This document shows positions 34,099 through 41,955 of a DNA stretch of 64,000 nucleotides, one piece after another. How positions within the stretch are numbered: position 1 is the stretch's first letter; every line of letters starts with the position of its first letter. Origin of the DNA: JBOGOC01 sp050747525 (GTDB lineage Bacteria; Acidobacteriota; Polarisedimenticolia; JACPZX01; DASXTC01). The stretch is from assembly GCA_050747525.1 (NCBI GenBank), contig JBOGOC010000091.1:62001-126000 (forward strand). The letters are read 5' to 3'. The notes below the pieces were generated by a model, which was not told the origin of the DNA, made no database searches, and saw nothing but the letters and a program-made list of their open reading frames with translations. The position numbers were made by a program, and so were the translations under genes.

Positions 34099-35202
34099 CA
34101 TCGCCAGGACATAGCTCGTGCTGCGGCCGCCTTCCGGGCCGCGAACGAGAATCCCTCGTTCGACCAGCGGCAGGATGTCCCGAAGGGCGGTGTCCTGCGA
34201 GCATTTCGCGAGTCTGGCGTATTTCGATGTCGTCAGTTTGCCCTCGAATCCGTCCAGCAGGCGATTGAGAACGAGGGTCTGGCGCGCGTTGAGCTGCACG
34301 CCTTGAAGGCTCTCCCAGAACCGTGCCTTTGCCAGAACAGCAGCCAGGATTGCCTGGGCGCCGTCGATGGAGCGACCCAGGCAGCCGAGAAACCACTGCA
34401 TCCAGTCCGTGATATCCAGGGTGCCTTTCTGCGTCTGCTCGAGAATGTCGTAGTAGGCGCCTCGCTCCTGGCGAATCTGCGCCGACATGCTGTAGAAGCG
34501 TTGTGAGCTGTTGTCGGAGCGTGCGAGTGCCATGTCGGCTATCGCACGCGCCATGCGGCCATTTCCGTCATCGAACGGGTGGATTGTGACGAACCACAAG
34601 TGAGCGAGCGCCGCCTTGAGGACCTGATCCATTTCAGGCGGGCCGTTGAACCAATTCAGGAAGTCTGTCATCTCGGTGCCGACGCGGCTGGCCGGAACGG
34701 CTTCGAAGTGGACCTGCTCTCTGCCGACCGGACCTGAAGCAACCTGCATCGGTCCTGTGCCGTCACGCCAGGCGCCGACCCTGATTCTGCTCATGCCGCT
34801 CCGTCCTGTTGGAAACAGAGCGGCGTGCCAGCCGAACAATCTCTCGTCCGAGAGCGCCTGGTCGTAGTTCCGCGTGGCATCGAGCATCATTTCAACGACG
34901 CCCTCCACGTGGCGGTCAGCGCGCTTCAACGCGCCGATGTCCATCCCCAGGCGACGCGCGATGGAGGATCTGACCTGTTCGGCGTCCAGATTCTCCCCTT
35001 CGAGTTCACTGCTCTTGAGCACATCGGCGGTCAGAGTGCGCAAGACAGCCTCCTGCCGAAGGCTGAATCCGAGCGCCTCCATGCGGCCGGTGAGCCGGCC
35101 TTGGCGGTGCCGGACGTCTCCCAGCACTTCAGCGAGCCGGTCACGATTCCAGTGAAGCCTCGGCCAGTCAGGCAGTTCGTGGATGTATATTCGACGCACC
35201 AT
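34084..35202 (-). CDS. Fic-family AMPylase, class II
   Basis: A 372-residue cytoplasmic Fic protein that would transfer a nucleotide (usually AMP) from NTP to a target hydroxyl. The catalytic loop HPFDDGNGR starts at His208. An N-terminal inhibitory helix with the S-x-x-x-E-G signature (Ser64-Glu68-Gly69, SSELEG) marks it as self-inhibited class II. The N-terminus resembles DUF4172. The C-terminal 80 residues form a winged helix (RQTLVLNRLLDGFEGKLTTS, YARLAKCSQDTALRDILPL), likely for DNA or target binding. A perfect -10 TATAAT lies 8 nt before the ATG, so the mRNA is nearly leaderless. There is no Doc/Phd-type antitoxin nearby. AMPylation targets are unknown. Confidence 0.9.
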   Translation of the reverse strand: MVRRIYIHELPDWPRLHWNRDRLAEVLGDVRHRQGRLTGRMEALGFSLRQEAVLRTLTADVLKSSELEGENLDAEQVRSSIARRLGMDIGALKRADRHVEGVVEMMLDATRNYDQALSDERLFGWHAALFPTGRSGMSRIRVGAWRDGTGPMQVASGPVGREQVHFEAVPASRVGTEMTDFLNWFNGPPEMDQVLKAALAHLWFVTIHPFDDGNGRMARAIADMALARSDNSSQRFYSMSAQIRQERGAYYDILEQTQKGTLDITDWMQWFLGCLGRSIDGAQAILAAVLAKARFWESLQGVQLNARQTLVLNRLLDGFEGKLTTSKYARLAKCSQDTALRDILPLVERGILVRGPEGGRSTSYVLAMSGAR

Positions 35203-35210
35203 TTGCGTAG

Positions 35211-35216
35211 ATTATA
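35211..35216 (-). promoter_or_regulatory. Consensus -10 box of fic, near-leaderless
   Basis: On the minus strand the sequence reads TATAAT, then 8 nt, then ATG. A TGCACA at 35234-35239 (17-nt spacing, four of six to TTGACA) could be the -35. The transcript would begin at or one to two bases before the start codon. Confidence 0.55.
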
Positions 35217-35406
35217 GGACCTAATCGCCGCAGTGTGCATGCCATTCTCCGCAGACGAGCGGCGAATATGGCCGTTATTCGCCGACAGCCTGTCGCCGCG
35301 CAAGGGCAAATCGTCTGGGGAGCGGTCGCGCGGCCGTCGCGCCGCGGCGACAAGCCGTCTGCGTTTTATGGACGCGCCTGCCTGTCCTGGGTGGACACAT
35401 CACCGA

Positions 35407-35555
35407 GTGCCATCAAGGAATCACCTGTTTTCGCAGCCCTTCCTGATGGCACGTGGCTTGCGATTATGTTGCATGACACGGCGCTCATCCTGAAGCGAAA
35501 ACAATGGGGGCACCTATCCGGTCTGATGAACGGCGGCCGACCGGAGGGGTGCCCC
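35407..35555. other. Structured intergenic element with three nested inverted repeats
   Basis: The 376-bp gap between fic and the GlsB-like gene holds no convincing gene but much symmetry. The first is GTGCCATCAAGGAA (35407-35420) with TTCCTGATGGCAC (35440-35452), one bulge. The second is TGTTTTCGC (35426-35434) with GCGAAAACA (35495-35503). The third is GGGGCACC-TAT-CCGGT (35507-35522) with ACCGG-AGG-GGTGCCCC (35540-35555), 13 bp around a 17-nt loop with a symmetric internal loop. The last hairpin ends 23 nt before the ATG at 35579. It could be an RNA regulator, an attenuator, or the remains of a palindromic repeat element. Confidence 0.5.
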
Positions 35556-35578
35556 GTGTTCTTCCGGCGAGGTGACTC

Positions 35579-35860
35579 ATGTCCATCGTCGAGCTCTTCC
35601 TTCTGGTGCTGGTCGCCGGCGTATGCGGCGCGCTCGGGCGCTCGCTGGCCGGCTCGGTCAGAGGTGGCGTCCTCGTCTCGATCGCGCTGGGGTTCATCGG
35701 CGCACTGATCGGCGTCTGGCTGGCAGGGTTGCTCGGTCTCCCCGACATCCTGAGCGTGAATGTCGGCCGGAGGCCCTTCCCGATCGCGTGGTCGATTCTG
35801 GGGGCCGCGTTGTTCGTGTGCCTGCTGGGGCTGCTGAGACGCCGCCAGTGGATTGCCTGA
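35579..35860 (+). CDS. GlsB/YeaQ/YmgE-like small membrane protein
   Basis: A 93-residue inner-membrane protein with three hydrophobic helices (VELFLLVLVAGVCGALGR, VSIALGFIGALIGVWLAGLL, WSILGAALFVCLLGLL). The Gly-rich spacing G-x-x-G-A-x-x-G is that of the transglycosylase-associated (GlsB) family. These proteins often respond to envelope or general stress; no enzymatic activity is known. GAGGTG lies 5 nt before the ATG. A strong hairpin precedes the ribosome site by a few bases and could gate translation. It is followed 82 bp later by an exported LamG-like protein. Confidence 0.75.
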   Translation: MSIVELFLLVLVAGVCGALGRSLAGSVRGGVLVSIALGFIGALIGVWLAGLLGLPDILSVNVGRRPFPIAWSILGAALFVCLLGLLRRRQWIA

Positions 35861-35942
35861 GATAGAACGCGAAACCCGCGCCTCGCCGGGCTCGTAGACA
35901 CAGGCATCCGGCCGCCGTGTGCATCCCTTCCAGGAGGTCCGG

Positions 35943-36626
35943 ATGCGACCGATATCGGCCACGCTGCTTTTCGCCTGTTCCCTGTCCGCCGGGAGCTCCC
36001 CATCTCAGGTGGAACGCATCCTCCCGGCCCGGTCACTCGCCGGGCTCGAGCTGCATCATGTGCAGTCCGAGCTCGTGACCCACCAGGGGCGTCCCGCGCT
36101 GCGGCTCATCCAGGTGGAGCCGCCCGGCGGCGAGACGATGGCCGTGCTTGCCGGCTCGGACTTCGGCGACGGTGAAATCCTGACGGAGCTGGCGGGCGCC
36201 CCTCGGCAGGGGGCCCCCGAAGGTGCGCGCGGATTCGTCGGCATCGCCTTCCATGTCCAGGGGGACGGTGAGCGCTTCGAGTGCTTCTACCTGAGGCCCA
36301 CCAATGGCCGCGCCGACGATCAGCTCCGCCGCAACCACGCCACGCAGTACATCTCCCACCCCGAGTACCCATGGGAACGGCTTCGCAAGGAGAATCCGGG
36401 CGTCTACGAGTCGTACGTGGACCTCGTGCCGGCGGAGTGGACGAGGGTGCGGATCGTCGTGGAGGGGGCCCGGGCGCTGCTGTTCGTCAACGGCGCGGAG
36501 CAGCCGACGCTGGTCGTCAACGACCTCAAGCTGGGAAAGAGCGCCGGACGCATCGCCTTCTGGATCGGCGACGGGACGGAGGCCTGGTTCTCCGATGTGA
36601 GGCTGGTGAAGGCTCGCACTCCATGA
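35943..36626 (+). CDS. Exported LamG/3-keto-disaccharide-hydrolase-like protein
   Basis: A 227-residue secreted protein. The signal peptide is MRPISATLLFACSLSAGSSP. The rest is a beta-sandwich resembling laminin-G/DUF1080-type domains: DGEILTELAGAPRQG, GFVGIAFHVQGDGERFECFY, RVRIVVEGARALLFVNGAEQ, then LGKSAGRIAFWIGDGTEAWF and SDVRL at the end. This strand order (length-limited jelly roll, a terminal G-x-I-A-F/L-W-I-G-x-G, F-S-D/N-I) is common in glycan-binding or 3-keto-glycoside hydrolase proteins. No catalytic residues can be named. An AGGAGG site lies 5 nt before the chosen ATG; the frame is open back to 35919. Confidence 0.65.
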   Translation: MRPISATLLFACSLSAGSSPSQVERILPARSLAGLELHHVQSELVTHQGRPALRLIQVEPPGGETMAVLAGSDFGDGEILTELAGAPRQGAPEGARGFVGIAFHVQGDGERFECFYLRPTNGRADDQLRRNHATQYISHPEYPWERLRKENPGVYESYVDLVPAEWTRVRIVVEGARALLFVNGAEQPTLVVNDLKLGKSAGRIAFWIGDGTEAWFSDVRLVKARTP

Positions 36627-36658
36627 GCCAAGCCGAACGGAGCTCGCGCTCCTGCATG

Positions 36659-36664
36659 TAGAAT
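36659..36664 (+). promoter_or_regulatory. -10 box of the antiporter gene, leaderless
   Basis: TAGAAT lies 6 nt before the ATG at 36671, the distance expected when transcription starts on the A of the start codon. No clear -35 box and no ribosome site are present. Confidence 0.4.
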
Positions 36665-36670
36665 CGCGCC

Positions 36671-38731
36671 ATGTTCGACGCGCACGAGTTCCTCCGATCG
36701 CTGACGGTCGTCCTGGGCGTCGCCGCCATCACCACGGTCGTCTTCCAGCGGCTGCGCCAGCCGGTGGTGCTCGGCTACATCATGGCCGGGCTGATCGTGG
36801 GTCCCCACGTTCCGATCCCCGTGGTGGCCGACAAGGCGACCGTCCAGACGCTTTCCGAGCTGGGCGTGATCCTCCTGATGTTCTCGCTCGGGCTGGAGTT
36901 CAGTCTCGGCAAGCTCGTGCGCGTGGGCCCGGTGGCCGGCTTCACGGCGGTGTTCCAGTGCGGTGTCATGGCCTGGCTTGGATTCCTGGTGGGGCGGTTG
37001 TTCGGCTGGACGCCGCTCGAGAGCGTGTTCGCGGGCGCCGCGATGGCCATCTCCAGCACGACCATCATCGCCAAGGTGTTCGAAGAGCGCGGGATCACCG
37101 GCCGCCTGCGTGAGCTCGTGGTGGGGATCCTCCTGATCGAGGACCTCATCGCCATCGTCTTCATGGCCGCGCTGACGGCCGTGGCCACGGGAGCCGGGCT
37201 CTCCGCGGGCGCGCTGACCGGGACGCTGGGGCGGCTGGCGGCATTCCTGGCCGTGCTGCTCGTGATCGGGATCCTGGTCATCCCCCGCTTCATCAGATAC
37301 GTCGATCGGGTGGGGCGGTCGGAGACCATGCTGATCGCCAGCATCGGTGTCTGCTTCGCCATGGCCTACGTGGCCGGCGAGTTCGGCTACTCGGTGGCGC
37401 TCGGCGCCTTTCTGGCCGGGTCGCTGGTGGCGGAGTCGGGGCTTGCGGAGAAGGTCGAGGATCTCGTGCGGCCGGTGCGCGACGTCTTCGCGGCGGTGTT
37501 CTTCGTTTCCGTGGGGATGCTGATCGACCCGGCGCTCGTCGCGCGCAACGGGGGAGCGGTCGCGGTGTTCGTGATCCTGGTCATCGTCGGCAAGGTGGTG
37601 AGCGTGACGCTGGGCGCGTTTCTCTCGGGGGCCGGCCTGCGCACGGCCATCCAGTCGGGAATGAGCCTGGCGCAGATCGGCGAGTTCTCGTTCATCATCA
37701 CCGCGCTCGGTCTGTCCCTGGGCGCGACGCGCGACTTTCTCTATCCGGTCGCCGTGGCCGTCTCCGCGGTCACGACGCTCACCACGCCGTGGCTGATCCG
37801 GGCGTCGGAGCCGGTGGCGACTCTGGTGGACCGCAAGATGCCGCGGCCGCTGCAGACGTTCGTGACGCTGTACGGCGCCTGGCTGGAGCGGCTGAGAGCC
37901 AGACCGGACAAGGAGGCTCCCGCCGGCCTGTCGAGGATCATCATGCTGCTGTGCCTGGACACGCTGCTCCTCATCGCGCTCATCATCGGCACGGGAGTCG
38001 GGCTGGACAGGATGGCGGCCGGCATCGGAGGCGCGGCCGGCACGGGGCCGGCGGCGAGCCGGACCCTCGTCATCGGGAGCGCGTTCGCGCTCTCGATACC
38101 GCTGATCCTGGGGATCGGACGCCTTTCGAACCGTCTGGTGAACACGATCGCCGCGGGCGCCCTGCCCCGTCGATCCGGCACGCTGGACCTCGACGCGCCG
38201 CCACGGCAGGCGCTCGTCGTGACGCTGCAGCTCGGCGTGGCGCTCGTGGTGGGGGTCCTCGTCCTTGCGGTGACGCAGCCGTTCCTTCCCGGCTACGTCG
38301 GGGTGATCCTGCTTCCCGTTCTCGTGCTCGGATTCGGCGTGGCCATCTGGCGCAGCGCGGCGAACCTGGAGAGTCACGTCCGCGCGGGCGCGGAGGCCAT
38401 GCTGGAGTCGCTGACCAGGTACGCGCGGGCCGGCAGCGCGAGCGAGGGTGACGGGCCGGTTCTCGAGATCGGGAAGCTGGTCGCAGGCCTGGGCGAGCCG
38501 GTCGCCGTGCAGCTCGACAGGACGAGCCCGGGGGCAGGCAGGACGCTTCGCGAGCTGAACCTCCGGGGACGGACGGGAGCCACCATCCTGGCGATCTCGC
38601 GTGGAAGCGAGGCGGTGGCGGCGCCCTCGGCCGGCGAGCGACTCCGCGAGGGAGACGTCGTCGCCCTCATCGGGACGAGCGAAGCCATCCGTTCGGCGCG
38701 AGTCCTCCTTCTCGGCGAGGCGGAGCCCTGA
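36671..38731 (+). CDS. CPA2 cation:proton antiporter with TrkA-C domain
   Basis: A 686-residue monovalent-cation/H+ antiporter of the KefB/CPA2 family. About 12 transmembrane helices fill residues 10-390, with family motifs QRLRQPVVLGYIMAGLIVGP, GVILLMFSLGLEFSLGKL, LLIEDLIAIVFMAAL (the ion-site Asp) and AVFFVSVGMLIDP. A second small membrane block follows (residues 415-565). The C-terminal 75 residues match an RCK_C/TrkA-C ligand-binding domain (LDRTSPGAGRTLRELNLRGR, then RLREGDVVALIGTSEAI). There is no full RCK_N nucleotide-binding domain, so regulation by NAD(H) is unlikely. K+ or Na+ efflux in pH or osmotic control is the expected role. Confidence 0.9.
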   Translation: MFDAHEFLRSLTVVLGVAAITTVVFQRLRQPVVLGYIMAGLIVGPHVPIPVVADKATVQTLSELGVILLMFSLGLEFSLGKLVRVGPVAGFTAVFQCGVMAWLGFLVGRLFGWTPLESVFAGAAMAISSTTIIAKVFEERGITGRLRELVVGILLIEDLIAIVFMAALTAVATGAGLSAGALTGTLGRLAAFLAVLLVIGILVIPRFIRYVDRVGRSETMLIASIGVCFAMAYVAGEFGYSVALGAFLAGSLVAESGLAEKVEDLVRPVRDVFAAVFFVSVGMLIDPALVARNGGAVAVFVILVIVGKVVSVTLGAFLSGAGLRTAIQSGMSLAQIGEFSFIITALGLSLGATRDFLYPVAVAVSAVTTLTTPWLIRASEPVATLVDRKMPRPLQTFVTLYGAWLERLRARPDKEAPAGLSRIIMLLCLDTLLLIALIIGTGVGLDRMAAGIGGAAGTGPAASRTLVIGSAFALSIPLILGIGRLSNRLVNTIAAGALPRRSGTLDLDAPPRQALVVTLQLGVALVVGVLVLAVTQPFLPGYVGVILLPVLVLGFGVAIWRSAANLESHVRAGAEAMLESLTRYARAGSASEGDGPVLEIGKLVAGLGEPVAVQLDRTSPGAGRTLRELNLRGRTGATILAISRGSEAVAAPSAGERLREGDVVALIGTSEAIRSARVLLLGEAEP

Positions 38732-38993
38732 CGACGTCCTGTTTCCTGGACACATCTGGGCGCCGTGTGTGGACGCATACCCACGGACTGGCCGGCCGGA
38801 CGTCTGACGATCCGCGTCGGATCGACCCGGGCTGCGACCTGCGGGTTCTAGATGTCGAGCCTGAATCCGCGTTAGAATCACAACCCCTGCCAGGGACCGG
38901 TCCGGCAACAGCGGCCGACACATTCGCATGTCCTGAGTCCTTCGACGCGTCTCATCCGTGACGGCACCATCGAGCTGAGGTGACGGGGAGTCC

Positions 38994-40067
38994 TTGCAGG
39001 GATCACGGCGTCGAGAGGAAGCACTGGACAGGGCGATCGCGTGGCATGGGGCCGGTCCCGTCCGGGTCCGTCAGCCGGGGACGGCGGCGCACGGGGCGAT
39101 GCTCCATGGCCTCCAGTCCGGCCGTCCCATGGATGTCTACGTCGAGATCACCGGGTACGCCGTCAGCTGTTTCGTGTTCCTTCATTGGCGGCACGGGACC
39201 CCAGGCCAGCTCGAGGCGGCCCGCGAGGCCGCCGACTACCTGATGAGGATCCAGGCGGCGGGGGGGGACTACGCTCCCTTCACCTTCGACACGGCGATGT
39301 GCATCGTGGGGATGGTGCGCCTGGCCGCCGTCACCGGTGAGGCGCGCTTCCTCGAGAGCGCGGTGGCCGCGGGGCAGTGGCTGCAGGCCTGCCAGCGCCC
39401 GGACGGCTCTTTCACCGCCATGACCCCGGGTGCGGGCGGATCCGCCCCGGGCGGCTTCTTCGGTGACGGAAGCTGCATCCATTCCAAGTGCGCCATGGCC
39501 CTGCTCGAGCTTCACGCGTCGACCGGCGGCGAGCCGTGGCGCGACGCGGCCATCCGGGCCTGCGACTACACGATGACGTTGCAGACCCAGGACGGCGCAT
39601 TCCAGGCCGTCCCGGGAGATCCGGAAGTGTTCACTCATGCCCACTGCTATGCTTGCGAGGGTCTCCTGTTCGCGGGCAAGCGACTTTCCGTTGAGCGGTT
39701 CGTCGCCGGGGCACGCCGCGGGGTCGAGTGGCTCGAGACGGCTCAAAGCGCGGACGGCAGCTGGCATTCACGCTACAAGCTCGATGGCTCCCGCCATCCG
39801 CGCCGCTGGGTGCTGGACCGGCTCCTGCGCCCGCGTCCGTCCGACGCGGCGGCGCAGGCCGCGCGGCTCATGATGTTGTCCGGCCGCGCGAGGACGGCGG
39901 GGGCCGCGCTCGATTTCCTGACGTCCTGCCAGCGGCAGGACGGCGGGTTCGCCTATCAGGCGACCCGCCGTGGCTACAGCGGCTTCGAGAACACCTGGTC
40001 AGCACAGTTCGCGATCCAGGCTCTCACCTGGGACCGGGAGCAGGGAGACGTGGATGACCTCTTCTAA
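38994..40067 (+). CDS. (alpha/alpha)6-barrel protein of a glycan-type cluster
   Basis: A 357-residue helical-repeat protein. Repeated segments of the type hydrophobic helix plus Q-x-x-D-G-x-F/A occur about every 50 residues (QACQRPDGSFTAM, LQTQDGAFQAV, TAQSADGSWHSRY, TSCQRQDGGFAYQ), as in squalene-cyclase/prenyltransferase toroids and in N-acylglucosamine epimerase-like barrels. The DxDD cyclase motif is absent, so it is not a canonical terpene cyclase. The only long start is TTG 38994, with GAGGTG 11 nt upstream; ATG 39105 is a shorter alternative. It overlaps the methyltransferase gene by 14 bp and heads a cluster with WecB and a glycosyltransferase. The exact activity is unknown. Confidence 0.6.
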   Translation: MQGSRRREEALDRAIAWHGAGPVRVRQPGTAAHGAMLHGLQSGRPMDVYVEITGYAVSCFVFLHWRHGTPGQLEAAREAADYLMRIQAAGGDYAPFTFDTAMCIVGMVRLAAVTGEARFLESAVAAGQWLQACQRPDGSFTAMTPGAGGSAPGGFFGDGSCIHSKCAMALLELHASTGGEPWRDAAIRACDYTMTLQTQDGAFQAVPGDPEVFTHAHCYACEGLLFAGKRLSVERFVAGARRGVEWLETAQSADGSWHSRYKLDGSRHPRRWVLDRLLRPRPSDAAAQAARLMMLSGRARTAGAALDFLTSCQRQDGGFAYQATRRGYSGFENTWSAQFAIQALTWDREQGDVDDLF

Positions 40068-40758
40068 AGACGAGCTCGAGCCGCTCATCCGCGGACACTT
40101 CGAGACGAAGGCCAGGGATTTCCCCGAAGAGATCCCCGTGGACGCCTTTGAGCTGGAGGCGGTCGTGGACTGGATGGGAGACGTGCGAAGCAGGCGGATC
40201 CTGGATCTCGGGTGCGCGAAAGGAAGGTTCGTCCGCGCGCTCACCGCCATGGGGGCGGACGTCGTGGGGACCGATCCCGCCTTGGCGATGCTCCGGCCCG
40301 CCCGCCGCGCTGGAGGGTCATACGTGCAATCGACTGCCACCCGGCTCCCCTTCGGAGAGGGTTCGTTCGACGGCGTGATCTGCGTGGAGGTCATCGAGCA
40401 CATCCCTGATGTGGATCGGGCGCTCGACGAGATCGCCCGCGTGCTCAAACCGGGGGGGCGGGCCATCCTCATCGACAAGAACCCAACCGGGATTGGCTAT
40501 CATGGGTTCACTCCCAACTGGCTCTACAAGTGGATGCAGGAGAAAAGAGGACATTGGTTCTATCCCCGGCACTTTCCGTTCACGGAGCAGTGGCATTCCG
40601 CGCCGGCCCTGGCCGGCCGCCTCGAGGGACTCTTCTCGACGATACAGGTCCGATACCTGGATGGGCGCGTCCGGGGGACGAGGCGGCGGATCCTGGCGCC
40701 GCTGTACCGGCTCGTGCCGGCCCTCCGGCCCGACATCGCCTGGCGCTGTGTCAAGTAA
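40054..40758 (+). CDS. Class I SAM-dependent methyltransferase
   Basis: A 234-residue Rossmann methyltransferase of the type-11 family. The SAM site is ILDLGCAKGRFVRAL (residues 49-63), followed by the acidic ribose-binding DVVGTDPALAMLRP, then FDGVICVEVIEHIPDVDRAL and LKPGGRAILID. The C-terminal part is variable (GFTPNWLYKWMQEK) and would bind the acceptor. Its ATG lies inside the 3' end of the preceding gene, showing translational coupling. In this cluster it may methylate a sugar or lipid-linked glycan; that is inference. Confidence 0.85.
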   Translation: MTSSKDELEPLIRGHFETKARDFPEEIPVDAFELEAVVDWMGDVRSRRILDLGCAKGRFVRALTAMGADVVGTDPALAMLRPARRAGGSYVQSTATRLPFGEGSFDGVICVEVIEHIPDVDRALDEIARVLKPGGRAILIDKNPTGIGYHGFTPNWLYKWMQEKRGHWFYPRHFPFTEQWHSAPALAGRLEGLFSTIQVRYLDGRVRGTRRRILAPLYRLVPALRPDIAWRCVK

Positions 40759-40782
40759 GCTGCTGAAAGTGCCGATCTTGCG

Positions 40783-40788
40783 TATACT
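40783..40788 (+). promoter_or_regulatory. Candidate -10 box before wecB
   Basis: TATACT sits in a short AT-rich patch within the 69-bp gap between the methyltransferase and wecB. A GGAGG ribosome site precedes the ATG, so this leader is conventional. No good -35 box was found. Confidence 0.35.
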
Positions 40789-40827
40789 TTTAAACTCCGC
40801 CGCGTTCACCGGGTTCACCGGAGGCTG

Positions 40828-41955
40828 ATGTCCTTCGACGTTGCCGTCATCCTGGGGACACGCCCCGAGGCGATCAAGCTGTCGCCCGTCGTGCATGCTC
40901 TGAGAGCGCGGGGTCTCTCCGTGCGCGTCATCTCGAGCGGCCAGCATGAGGACCTGGTGGGCGGGGCGCTGGCCTCGTTCGGCCTCCAGCCGGACGCCGA
41001 CCTCCGTGTCATGCGCACGGACCAGAGCCTTTCGGACCTGACGGCCCGGCTGATCGTGTCGCTGAGCCGCGAGCTGGAGTCGAGGCGACCCCGCCTGGCC
41101 GTGGTGCAGGGAGACGCTGCAACCACGCTCGCCGGGGCTCTGGTCTGCCACGACCTGCGCCTTCCCTGCGCTCACGTGGAGGCGGGGCTCCGCACCGGCA
41201 ACCGGAATGCCCCCTGGCCCGAGGAGATGAACCGGTGCCTCACCGATCGCCTTTGCACGCGCCACTACCCTCCCACGGAATGGGCGCGTCAGAACCTGAT
41301 CCGTGAAGGGCTGGACCCGTCGGGAATGGTGGTGACGGGTCAGACCGGTGTCGACGCGGCGCTCCTCGTGGCGGCGCGGCTGCCGCGGGAGACGCCCGCG
41401 GAGCTACGGGATGTTCTCCCCGACGATGGAGCACGGGTCATCTACTGCACAGGACACCGCCGCGAGAGCCTTGGCGGAGCGATCCGCGACGTGGTGACGG
41501 CGCTGCACGCCGTGGTTCAGGAGAGACGGGACGTACGGGTGATCCTGCCGGCGCACCCGAACCCCGCGGTTCAGCGTCAGCTGCGGGATCTGGCCAGCCG
41601 TCACGAGCGTCTGAACATCATCGAGCCGGTTTCCTACGAATGCTCCATCTGGCTGATGCAGCGCGCGGACGCCATCGTCTCGGACAGCGGCGGCATCCAG
41701 GAGGAAGCCCCAAGCTTCGGAGTGCCCGTGCTCGTGACGAGGGAAGTCACGGAGAGACCGGAGGGGATCGAGGCGGGTTTCCTGCGCCTGGTGGGGACCC
41801 GCCCCGACTCGGTGATCCACCATCTCCAGAGCGTTCTCGACGACGCGGACCTCAGGCGGTCTCTGAAGGGGCGTCCCAACCCCTTCGGGGACGGCAGGGC
41901 ATCCGAGCGCATCGCGGACGACGTCGTGACGATCCTGCGGGAACCTCCGGCGTGA
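40828..41955 (+). CDS. wecB: UDP-N-acetylglucosamine 2-epimerase
   Basis: A 375-residue non-hydrolysing epimerase that interconverts UDP-GlcNAc and UDP-ManNAc in the cytoplasm, feeding cell-surface polysaccharide synthesis. Motifs are GTRPEAIKLSPV at residues 10-21, ISSGQHEDLV, VQGDAATTLAGAL, HVEAGLRTGN, PWPEEMNR, CTGHRRESLG and SDSGGIQEEAPSFGVP. The length is normal. GGAGG lies 6 nt before the ATG, and the stop overlaps the GTG of the glycosyltransferase (GTGA). Assignment to family is secure; whether the product is ManNAc for enterobacterial-antigen-like glycan or another polymer is open. Confidence 0.93.
   Translation: MSFDVAVILGTRPEAIKLSPVVHALRARGLSVRVISSGQHEDLVGGALASFGLQPDADLRVMRTDQSLSDLTARLIVSLSRELESRRPRLAVVQGDAATTLAGALVCHDLRLPCAHVEAGLRTGNRNAPWPEEMNRCLTDRLCTRHYPPTEWARQNLIREGLDPSGMVVTGQTGVDAALLVAARLPRETPAELRDVLPDDGARVIYCTGHRRESLGGAIRDVVTALHAVVQERRDVRVILPAHPNPAVQRQLRDLASRHERLNIIEPVSYECSIWLMQRADAIVSDSGGIQEEAPSFGVPVLVTREVTERPEGIEAGFLRLVGTRPDSVIHHLQSVLDDADLRRSLKGRPNPFGDGRASERIADDVVTILREPPA

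Noticed and set aside
34084..35202. Fic/antitoxin toxin-antitoxin pair
   Set aside because: No small antitoxin gene adjoins fic, and the inhibitory helix is built into the protein.
36404..38929. 841-codon open frame on the minus strand
   Set aside because: It is antisense to the antiporter gene, with Asp/Arg/His-rich nonsense composition and no motif.
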